From the NCBI GenBank assembly GCA_963920705.1, contig OY987232.1:4216001-4280000 (forward strand): a stretch of DNA of 64,000 nucleotides, read 5' to 3'. The notes under the pieces were generated by a model. The model searched no databases and had not been told where the DNA came from. It saw only the letters and a list, made by a program, of their open reading frames with translations. The position numbers were made by a program, and so were the translations under genes. Shown here piece after piece: positions 51,294-61,485 of the stretch (its first letter is position 1; every line of letters starts with the position of its first letter). This stretch comes from Odiellus spinosus. Taxonomy: Eukaryota; Arthropoda; Arachnida; Opiliones; Phalangiidae.

Positions 51294-53579
51294 CAAGTTG
51301 GGAAACCAAAATATAACCTCCCCGACCCCGACGTTAGGGTAATCTAACCTAACCTTACCTAAAATAAAAGTTGAAAAGAAGTGTAGAGTATTGGAAGAGT
51401 AGAAGAAACAGCGTGCATTTCAATCACACTTCTTTATTTCCCATCTAGGTTACGGAATATAAGTATTTTCCCTTAACCTCAAGGATTCAGAGAATGCAAA
51501 AGAGTGTCCTGCGTTACCCATAATTATATGCGGCAGGTCGTAGACTTCTTAATAGACGCACCAAATGAAATGTTTATTTTCTAAGTAAATATGTAAAATA
51601 TACAGGTTCTTGTAATATAAATTAACACTTGAGTATAGGCTGTACTGTGTGATTATCTTTGCTAATCCACTGATTTGATAAAGACAAAGAATTTAGTCTG
51701 GGATGGCAAGAAAGACAAGGAATGAACACGACGAAGATGTAGTAGCAAGTTCCTTTTGGACAAACCAAGAAATATTGTATACTGAATGTTCCATTTACAA
51801 CCCATTGTCGGTAGATGATTGGTAATTACTTCCGGTACAATTTTCGTCTGAAATTCTTGTTTTGACGTGCTAATAGAGGACCATTACTGATATTTTCATC
51901 ATACAAGTGATCCCAGTCATTGGAAGAATCCAAGGATGGAGTTGGTCGAGAGGTTATTTTCCAAACCGGCTGACAAGACGTTAGCTTCCACTCCTATTAT
52001 AAAAAAATATCTTAAAAGACTGAAAGTAGACTAATTTCCATAACGTTAGTACTTATATTTGAATATCTGCTTTTATGTTTACAATTACGAGGCCGTATAA
52101 AGAACTGCCGAGCTTTTACTGACTGAAGGTATCTCATATGTCGAATTTGAAAACACTAACTGCTTGCACGTTTCAATTCTTCGTACCCGGGCCGTCTCTT
52201 TCTGGTGATAAATGAAACCCGTGTCGCTGCTCCGTTGACTTCAAATGGTGATAACATTCTGCGCTGGTTGATTATCTCCCTTAAGTCATTATAGCTCTCT
52301 TTCGTCGGGTCTGGCCTCGTCTCCTCTTGTCTGGTCTGGTCTGGTCTCCTGGTCTCGAAGTTCACAATACACGGCTTATTTCGATTATGAAAATAATCGG
52401 AAATGTTTCTTGGTTTTATAGTAGAGAAAACTGAAGTATATTTTTTTTCCAACATCAGATGTAATTTTTTCTTCAAAATTGTTGTTTTTTAAACACGGGA
52501 AACCTACTGTACTTTTGTTCAAGGAGAGTTTTCACCACTATCATTTTTCTTGAGAGGTTTAACATTTTGTATCAATCCGCCTCAGCTTTAAATCTTATAT
52601 CATTTCTATCTTGGATGCCCGTGTAAACGTACCTTTATTTAGATTCTTCAATCCACCCCAAGTTTGCAGCAAGCCTTAGCCTATACTGCCCGTTATACCT
52701 TTGCTTTTTGGACTAAATGATATATGGAAAACAGCTTAGCGCGTGTAGCCAACTCAAGCTGGTATTAAACGGTCAAATTTCACTAAATTTTTGGACAATT
52801 TCTTAAATATCTTCTAAACTATCTCGAATTTTTAATTGATTTTTCAGCTTCGTTATTAATAAGATTCAGTTTAAGAATATTATGATAATAAATTAAAATT
52901 TAAATGCATTATACGCTTCAATTCACTAAAAGATATCGCGGCATAAGGCCAAAATAGTTTGGGCATGGAAAAGGGGTATATATAGCTTACGCGAACCTTT
53001 ATTCATCGAGCGAGTAACCGAGAAGAGTTGGGGAAACCCCCCCCCCCTTCTCAACGTCTAGACGTTTATCGTAACCCTAGGCATTCGGTAACTGCACCAC
53101 AAAGACCCGTAGAGGGAGGAGATAGTGGAGTGGAAGGTTGATGTGGACTATATTAGTGAGGGACGCCTTGCTAATATGGCCCGCTGAGATCGGACACTTG
53201 AGGTTGGACCTTGGTGTAGGGATGGTCGGAGGTGATTGTCCCATTGCGTATAATTGCCTTCTACTGTCCAGCATCGAGGTGTGACCGTAAAGTGGATGGT
53301 GAAAGGCGATAATATGCAATTGGAGACGTCCTGTTGCATATAATTGCACGACACCTGAAACTCAATGTGGCAGCCACGCTTAAAGGAGGTAATTCCCGTT
53401 AAACGGAATTGAACGATAAGCTGGCATATACTCTCTATACTTTTTGCTCCACGAGCTAGGTCACGTGATTTCCGCTTACACAGGATATCCGCTTACACAG
53501 AAAGTGACAGACACACAGACACACACACAGACCCGACCAGTGTAAAACCTCCCCCTGAACTAAAGTCTGGTCTGGAAGT
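51294..53579. mobile_element. Element X, copy B (2.29 kb), inverted relative to copy A
   Basis: It starts CAAGTTGGGAAACCAAAATA followed by ACCTCCCCGACCCCGACGTT and ends near ACCTCCCCCTGAAC at 53548 plus a degraded hairpin. It matches copy A at both ends; the middle of copy A is mostly absent. A minus-strand frame at 52156-52476 contains SFITRKRRPGYEELKRASS, matching SFITRKRRPGYEEL at about 32540 of copy A, the best coding candidate of the family, but it is short and without a recognised domain. The insertion splits the satellite. Confidence 0.75.
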
Positions 53580-54773
53580 CATTGATTAGTGCGTATTAAA
53601 AACTGTAATATTATAAGTTAATAAATATTCGTACCAGCCTCTACAGAATCCATTGGTTACAGAATTATGAAAGGTAATCATTATACTTACTGTAGAATCC
53701 ATTTTTATACAATGTTCAAAAAGGTATTGATTAGTGCATATTTAATATTTCAATATTATTAGATACTAAATAATTATACCCACCAGCTGCAGAATCCATT
53801 GGTTTCACAATCATGAAAAGTAATCATTAGTTCACATTACAAATAGGTTATTATTAACCAATAAATGAATTCTACTTACCACCTACAGATTGCATTTTTA
53901 TACAATTTTAGAAAGGTATTGATTAGTGCATATTAAAAATTTCAATATTATTAGTTAATAAATAATTATACCCACCAACTACAGAATCCATTGGTTTCAC
54001 AATTATGAAAATGGAATCATTGGTTAACATTTAAAATTAGATTTTTATTAACCAATTAAAGAATAATACTTACGTCCTGCGCAATCCATTTTTATACCAT
54101 TTTAGAAAGGTATTAGTGCATATTTAAACTCAATATTATTCGTTAATAAGAATACCCACCTACTGCAGAACCCATTGGTTTCACAATTATGAAAAGGTAA
54201 TCATTGGTTCACATTTAAAATTAGATTTTTATTAACCAATTAAAGAATAATACGTCCTGCAGAATCCATTTTTATACCATTTTAGAAAGGTATTTATTAG
54301 TTAATAAATAAGAATACCCACCTACTGCAGAATCCATTGGTTATTCAATTATGAAAAGGTAAGCATTAGTTCACATTTAATATTAGATAATTATTAAAAA
54401 AATAAACGAATTATACTTACAAGCTACAGAATCCAACGGTTACACAATAATGAAAGATTTTGATTAGTTCACATTTACTATTTGATAATTACTAACCAAT
54501 AAATGAATTATACCCACCAACTGAGACTTCTTTGGTTACGAAATTATGAAAAGGTATTTATTAATTCACATTGAATATTAGATAACCATTCTCCAATAAA
54601 TAAATTATACTTACGAGCTGCAGAATCCATTGGTTACACAATTATGAAAAGGTATTCATTAGTGCTTTTTTTTTTAATTTTGACTACTTTTAGCTAATAA
54701 ATAAGTTATACACACCATCCCTTTTAGCTGCAGAATCCATTGGTTACACAATTATGAAAAGGTATTTATTAGT

Positions 54774-54811
<38 letters not shown>

Positions 54812-55080
54812 CATTAAATTATACTCACCAACTGCAGAATAAATTAGGCACACAATTATGAAATATATTCATTAGTACTTTTTTTAAAATTTGATTACTT
54901 TTAGCTAATAAATAGCTTATACACACCATCCTTTTTAGCTGCAAAATCCGTTGGTTATACAATTTTGAAAAGGTTTAGTTAGTTCATTTTTAGAATTTGA
55001 GTACTACCGAAACTAATTCACAGAATATACTTACCGCTAGCTGCAGAATTAGTAGACGATAAAATTAAGAAACGGTTTAG
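53580..55080. repeat. Satellite array, unit about 100 bp, right part
   Basis: Continuation of 50590-51293, with about 14 further diverged units. A (TTA)n microsatellite sits inside at 54776-54808. Confidence 0.85.
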
Positions 55081-55632
55081 AAAATGGTTGTTAAATAACG
55101 ATACAATGTTAATATCCGAGTTAAATCATTCTTACCATCTGCGGAATTAATTATGAATAAAGTTAGAAAAACGTACGAATTAATTTTACCCTTAGTTATA
55201 TAGAATTCAATTGTTTTCAAGGGTATTCTTATGTATCAAAATACCCCTTTGTAGGATATTTTTTTCATATTGGGGCGGGTCAAATTTTGTCTTTTTAATT
55301 ACCCAGAGAATCGGCTGAGTTTGCAAGTAGAAGGGTCAAGATCATGAACATGATGAAGAGTAAAGTAAAACGGTGGATCATTTTGTTCGATAGCATCTTT
55401 CACCTGAATTAGAAAAACACGTAATTGTTAGGTCTCATTTATTTTATATTAAGTAATCATCTGTCTTTTTATTCGATTGCTCTATTTTATAATCAGAAGC
55501 GGATGAGCTGAAGTTCTCTGTACCGCAATGATGCCCCCCCTCCCGACCGTGTTTCTTTGCGCGAGAAATATTTTCAAACCCTGCAATTTGCTTATTCTTT
55601 AGTCCCCCAAAAGTGTGTAATTATATATATAT
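55081..55632. other. No gene seen
   Basis: A+T-rich unique-looking DNA with no frame above background. Confidence 0.5.
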
Positions 55633-55973
55633 CGCGCCAGTAGCCGATGAAACCCTCCTTTGAAGTCTATTACTCCCGGGTCTTGTCTACCCCTCTCTGT
55701 ATGTGTTAGTTTCAAAAAGCGCGATTCGTACGCCTCCTAACGGTAGATATTTTCGGAGCGGGAGTTCGTCGAGCGAATATCTCTAGCAGCCTTGGAGTTC
55801 GTCAAAAAAAGTCGTCGTTTCTGGAGAGAGAGAATTTTCAGTAGACAGGGGGCATGAAGTAGGACCCCTCCGATCTCGTAAAATTGGGAATTTTACCCAT
55901 ACAGAGAGGCGCGATATATGGAACATTAGAGTAGTAGACTTCAAAGGAGGGTTTCATCGGCTTCTGATCGCGC
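55633..55973. repeat. 341-bp MITE-like element with long inverted ends
   Basis: GCCGATGAAACCCTCCTTTG, then AAGTCTATTACTC at the left, and their complements at 55930-55973. A truncated second copy begins at 57603, with TGAAACCCTCCTTTGAAGTC and the internal GAGATCGGAGGGGTCCTACT. Confidence 0.85.
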
Positions 55974-56520
55974 CGATATCGCGTAAGCCAACCGGAACAA
56001 TCTTTATATCGTCGTTACTATCGGCGAGTAGAAACCTAATTAGATAATAAAATCTCGGTTTTGTTGGATTTATCTGGCTTATCCAAACATTGTAGGTTTA
56101 CGCTAATGTACTGGTAAAAATATATTTAGTTATATTTAAGAAAGATTCGGTAATCTCTCACGTTATAATTATGAAAATTACATCATGAACTAAAGAGGAT
56201 TTCGATTCCAATTTAAGTGAAAACCGCGAACTGATAGTGTTTGTGGTTCGCTTGATAATAGGTACGGCAAATGACCCTTTTTGGTGAGTTAACCATTGAC
56301 TACCGCCTTAATTGTGTGCCTCCCCTTTAGTATAGGTCACTTATTCTAACACGGAAGCAGTCGGTGCCTTTTTTCTCCAAGGATTACGCTTATTGTTGTA
56401 CAGGACATTTTTACTGAATAAAATATCCTCATTATGGAAAGCTAGTTGATTCAAGCAACAAACCGATATGTTCAGAGTTTCCAGAGTAGACAGTTAAGGT
56501 ATTATTCAACTTATTTTTCA

Positions 56521-58705
56521 TCGGAATGAGTGACGGTCTTCAATTGGAGAAATATGGGTAAACCGATAGCATTAGGTTAGTACATATACTATGGAATTTA
56601 TACCAACATGTTTTTCGTTTTGAATATTATTACATCAAAAACAGTCACGTATTCGAGTAAAATTCATTCCAGATGTTTTGGTTTTGCATATAGTCCTTGG
56701 TTCTTGGGTTAAACGACATAAAATCATATGATTCATGTAGAAGGATAGTTGTCGCTATGGCTCTGCCTTGGCGTTTGGATAAAATATTGTAGGTGATGCA
56801 AAAATATCATTAAAGTAGACGCAATCTGGCACAATTCGGGCCTTCTCAAATTTATCTCGCGTCAAACACGTGAATTTCTTTCTCAAGAAGTCGTTCTCGC
56901 TACTTTCCCTAGGAATCTACCTCAAATGGCGATTTTTAAAAATAAAAAATCTCGAATGATCACGTGGTACAAATCTAGTCAATATTGTTTTTAACACCCC
57001 AAATTTAGGATAAGATCTAGTTAACATTAATAAAAATACCGCGAAACGTATTCGTTTAAACTTTTCCCGGGAAATGCGAATAATGACGGACTTTTTAGCG
57101 GTTTTTTCTATGGCGAGAGTAAATTCAATTTATTTTGCCAGCACCCTTTGCATCTTTTTCAATTCTTGAAAAGCAAATTCAGGTGCTTGGCGCGAGATGA
57201 GGCCCGAAATGAGCCAGGTTGCGTGTGCACTTTAACAATCTCCCACTTATCGAAACACTGAAGCTGTTGTCGCTTCACCTACTTTATTTCCCCAAGGCTT
57301 TCGCTAATGTCGTACAAATCAAACTCCTATAGGGATTTTTTCGGCAAATTACCTTAAAAATATCCGAATTACGGAGATTCAATTTATTCAAGCAACATGT
57401 TGATATGTTAAGGGGGAAGTGAGCGGCTAATTCGTGGAATTGATCAAACGGTTCTACCCCGATTCGCCCAAGAAAATTGGCACAATTCCCATTTTGCCCA
57501 ATCTCAATTGGTACAATACCAACTGGCCCAATTCCCAATCAGCCCAATTCATTAGGTCCAATCCTATTTCGTCCAATCCCATATAACCCAATTCCCATTT
57601 CGGCTTCTATCAGAAGCCTATGAAACCCTCCTTTGAAGTCTACTACTCTAATGTTCCATATAGTGCTCCTCTCTGTATGGGTAAAATTCCCAATTTTACG
57701 AGATCGGAGGGGTCCTACTTCATACCCCCCCTGTCTACGGAAAATTGGAAATTCTCTCCCACATAGGATGACGTTTGGTAGACGAACTCCAAGGTTGCTT
57801 CGAATTGAGACAAGGAATTTTAGGTTTGGGCGAATTAGGAATCGATAATTTTTGGGCCAAATGATAATACGTTGGGGTGAAGTAGGATTGGGCGAAATTG
57901 GAATAAATAATTTTGGGCGAAATACTTGGGCAAAATGGGTACAAACCGTTCAAACTTGTTACTAAAATCTAAAACCCGTTTTCTCTATAAACTAGAATGA
58001 TCGAAGTCTGTAATGAATTAATTGGTTCCGAAACTTATATTGCAAATAAAAACGTAAAACTCTTTCGGCCATTGTTACTCAAATACTCCTGGTCCTATTT
58101 CTATCGTTTCAATTTTAATTAATAGCGATGCGAATGAAGTTCGTAATGAATGTTTAAAAAAGATGACACAATAGTTGAACTATTTTATAATTAGAATAAA
58201 GCGTATTGTTGGTGTTTAAAGAGGAATGGTTAGAAATGTTACTTACTTTTCAGCGGAATGTCTGTTAAGAAAAACGGGCAAACCAATAGTGTTCGGTTAC
58301 TACAGATACGCTGCTATTTATACTAACGCGTTGTTTGTTTTGAATATTATTACATCAAAAACAGTCACGTATTCTAGTAAAAATCATTCCAGATGTTTTA
58401 GTTTTCCAAGTCCTTGGTTTATGGCGCAAACAACAAAAAAAAACATATGATTCAGGTTGAAGGATAGTTGTCGCTATGGCTATGCATCGGCGTTTGGATA
58501 AAATATTATAGATGGTGCAAAAATATTGTTAAAGTAGACGCAATCTGACTCAATTCGGGCCTTCTCAAATTTATCTCGCGTCAAATACGTGAATTTCATT
58601 CTCAAGAAATATTTCTCGCTACTTTCCCTAGAAATCTACCTCAAATGGCGAATTTTAAAAATATAAAATCACGAATGATCACGTGGTACAAATCTAGAGC
58701 CATCC
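56521..58705. repeat. Two direct repeats of about 460 bp, 1.73 kb apart
   Basis: 56521-56985 and 58250-58705 share TGAATATTATTACATCAAAA, ACAGTCACGTATTC, GAAGGATAGTTGTCGCTATG, AATTTATCTCGCGTCAAA and AATGATCACGTGGTACAAAT in the same order. Spacing and orientation would suit LTRs of a short element, but TG/CA ends and a primer site were not found. Confidence 0.8.
57440..57955. repeat. Opposed CCCAATT / AATTGGG arrays around a truncated MITE
   Basis: 57459-57600 has about ten degenerate units of the type GCCCAATTCCCATTT. 57825-57950 has units of the complementary type (GGGCGAAATTGGAAT). The truncated MITE copy (57603-57800) lies between, so the whole may be one inverted-repeat element with a secondary insertion. 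Confidence 0.6.
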
Positions 58706-58796
58706 ATGTTTGTCCATTTTACTTTGTCCCGTTTACTTTTTCCCATTCACTATGGTCCCGTTCGCTTTGTTTGACCCCTTCGGTTACATTGTTAGT

Positions 58797-59105
58797 TTGT
58801 CCCCCTTCGCTTTGTTTGTCCCCCTTCGCTTTGTTTGTCCCCCTTCGCTTTGTTTGTCCCCCTTCGCTTTGTTTGTCCCCCCTTCGCTTTCTTTGTCCCC
58901 CCTTCGCTTTGTTTGTCCCCCCCTTCGCTTTGTTTGTCCCCCCTTCGCTTTGTTTGTCCCCCCTTCGCTTTGTTTGTCCCCCATTCGCTTTGTTTGTCCC
59001 CCATTCGCTTTGTTTGTCCCCCATTCGCTTTGTTTGTCCCCCATTCGCTTTGTTTGCCCCCATTCGCTTTGTTTGCCCCCTTTCGCTATGTTTGTCCCCC
59101 TTTCG
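58797..59105. repeat. 18-bp minisatellite (TTTGTCCCCCTTCGCTTTG type)
   Basis: About 17 head-to-tail units of 17-19 bases with variation in the C-run and a T/A change (CCTTCG or CATTCG). Several frames on both strands stay open because unit length varies around 18. The predicted repetitive peptides are not treated as genes. Confidence 0.9.
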
Positions 59106-59694
59106 CTCTGTACATTTAAATTACAAATAAACTTAATCTATATTTTCAAACACAAATTTAATCTAAAATGGCAAACACAAATTTAAGGTCCTTCTTGGCC
59201 AAAATGCATTAGGACCCCATAAGTAATTAGTTTTAATCGATATAAATAATTATTATAATGTCGACACAGGATTCTAGCGTGACCTCGCGATACAAGCGTT
59301 AGTAGGTGGAGGGTCGCGGGAGGTCATCATCACGAAACAAGTGTAATTAAAGGGAGGCTGTTACATATTTTTAACGAGCTTCAAATGGAATATGAGTATC
59401 ATTTTCCAGAAGATCTTTAAAAACATCAAAAGTGGCTGCATTAATTTCACTGGAAAGCTTATATAATCCTTTAACTAATTATTTAAAGCGGTAGTAAAGG
59501 GTTATTTAGTACGATGAAAAAACACGAGATGGCAGTGGTTTTCATTAATAGGGATCTCAGTTTTTCTGGGGGTAAGGATTATTTGGCAAAGATTTATTTC
59601 CCAGCCTACCAAACCCTCTCTTACCTCTTTCCCAGACTCTATTGTGGCGACATCTTAGAGTTTACGCGTCAAACATGGTTATAATATATAAATT

Positions 59695-59919
59695 AATATT
59701 AAACTAGAAATAAATTTAAAACTTATCTGGTAAATAAGCATAATTAGATTCATGAAGATCCTGAATTTCTTCGTATTGATTGGTCAGCGACTGATCGATC
59801 ATAAAGATCTCGCCTAGTTGAATAGTCGCTGACCCTTCAATGCGAAGATATTCAGTGTCCATGAATCCAGCTAAGCCTATTTTCAGGATTAGTTTTAAAT
59901 TTATTTCTAGTTTAATATT
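59695..59919. repeat. MITE with long hairpin core, copy 2
   Basis: The ends AATATTAAACTAGAAATAAA and the complement at 59891-59919 are nearly perfect. Inside, 59748-59800 (ATTCATGAAG through GGTCAGCGACT) pairs with 59822-59867 (AGTCGCTGACC through CATGAAT) in an imperfect stem of about 45 bp. It is the same family as 41229-41411. Confidence 0.8.
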
Positions 59920-60312
59920 TGTTTGTAATTTCTTTTACTGGTGGATTAGGCCTATTTAAACGATAAAGAATCTATAAAAAAGCACTTGATGTTAGATTAC
60001 ATTCTCCATTTCAGATGTTTAGATATGCATTGAGGGGTGGAGCTTTTCGTTGGGCTATGAATTGAAATACCATAAAGGATATAAGATTAATATTTCTTTT
60101 ATATTATTTTTTATAAATTCGTAATATCATAAATTAAAACTAATAAGCCTTGGTGAAACGGGAGTTAAAGTGTGTATCACGGACACTAGATTTCCTAATT
60201 TTCTAGTCTGAGTCTCTAGGATGTGTTCTTGAGCAAATCTTCCAACTCACGAGTAAAGGATCGATATGTCGATTGCTAATATTCTATTGAATGTTTAATC
60301 ACTTTTAATTAC

Positions 60313-60616
60313 CCTGTACGACTGCCGCGCATAACATTTCGCCTGGAAATCGTTTAAGATCGTTCTTACAGCGTAAATGGGCCAATTCCCCTTTACGTTT
60401 TTTAGAGATAGCATTATTTCTACGTTCGCAGGTCCTTTCATATTGCAATTCCTCTCGTGAGCAGAACCCAATGTCGGCGTGAAAACAAACGCATCGTTCG
60501 TGTTTTGGATAGTTTTTAGTGCAATCTCCAGCCAGCTTGGGATGCAGCCTGCGACATTTTTTGTGGCAATTTTTCCATTGATTCTCTACATCATTAGTGC
60601 AAACATTATACGAACC
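60313..60616 (-). CDS. Exon of an unrecognised cysteine-rich protein
   Basis: A 304-base frame opens after an acceptor (tattag) and closes at a donor (gtaatt) on the minus strand. It encodes about 100 residues with about ten Cys: CTNDVENQWKNCHKKC, GDCTKNYPKHERCVC, GFCSREELQYERTCER and LRCKND. Dense, regularly spaced Cys suggest a disulphide-rich or metal-binding module. There is no ATG, so it is internal. The exon at 61270-61485 on the same strand may be upstream in the same gene, but the phases do not join directly. The family is unknown. Confidence 0.5.
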
Positions 60617-60687
60617 TAATAGTTACGTGTAAGGGGTTTGAAGAATTAACAGTTACCAGATTATGTTAAAACTTTTTTTCTTTCATC

Positions 60688-61223
60688 CTTAAAGCGGTAG
60701 TAAATGGGTTATTTGCCGCACCTATTATTTCAATTGAAATCCCGTTTAGTTCATGAAGTAATTTTGATAATTAATACGCGAGAGATTAGCGAATCTTGTT
60801 TAAAAACAATTTGATCATTTCCGTACCTATTATCTCACGTTCTCATATCGCTAGATTCTTCAACTTTAATTCCGACGAACCATAAAAGTCAGACGTATGC
60901 CTACTTCGTGGTATAATTTGTCAATTTTAAGTTGAATTTTTCTCTAGTTACGATAAGAGATATATATTATAACGGTGTTTTACGCGTAAAATCTAAGATG
61001 TCGCCACAATCCTTAACTCATTACCGTATGGCCTACAGCATGCCCACCCGCTTCATTGAGAGGCGGGGTATTGGGGAATGAGGTAAGAGAGAGTTCAGTA
61101 GACTGGGAAATAAATCATTCCCAAACAATCCTTACCCCAAGAAAAACTGAGACCATTATGATAAAAATTAGTGCCGTCTCCTGTTTATTCATCGTACTAA
61201 ATAACCGTTTACTACCGTCTTAA
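60688..61223. repeat. Inverted-repeat element in the intron (about 536 bp)
   Basis: It starts CTTAAAGCGGTAGTAAATGG and ends with the complement (CCGTTTACTACCGTCTTAA). A related end occurs at 59485 (AAAGCGGTAGTAAAGGGTTA) and, inverted, near 56262-56310, so the family is repeated locally. Confidence 0.7.
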
Positions 61224-61238
61224 ACGTAATATTGAATT

Positions 61239-61266
61239 GATATATATATATATATATATATATATA
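61239..61266. repeat. (TA)n microsatellite
   Basis: About 14 TA units next to the exon at 61270. It would be translated as a Tyr-Ile run if the exon were not spliced, which argues that the coding part ends before it. Confidence 0.85.
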
Positions 61267-61269
61267 CGT

Positions 61270-61485
61270 GCCCCTTAACACCCCGCCGCAAGTAGGGTCT
61301 TGGAATCTTTGCAAATTGTCATAGCACTCGAAAGCCCATAATTTTCCATCTCTTTTATGTTTCCAGGCTTCGTCAAACGTATCCTTTTTAAGTTCATAGC
61401 AAGATTTGCGAGATTCATCGCACACACCTATATGATAAATGTTTTGGAATGGTGATTCCGAAAATAAATTTAAACGATGTTCCAT
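61270..61485 (-). CDS. First or early exon of a cysteine-containing protein
   Basis: ATG at 61485 (MEHRLNLFSESPFQ). The open part holds HIGVCDESRKSCYELKKDTF, KLWAFECYDNLQRF and DPTCGG, conserved-looking spacing of Cys and aromatic residues. Possible donors are GTGTTA after CGG and GTATAT near the microsatellite. No signal peptide is evident. I do not recognise the family. Neighbouring exon 60313-60616 on the same strand shares the Cys-rich character. Confidence 0.45.

Noticed and set aside
58645-59186. Several 70-160 residue repetitive ORFs
   Set aside because: They come from the 18-bp minisatellite, occur in several frames on both strands and have no non-repetitive conserved part.
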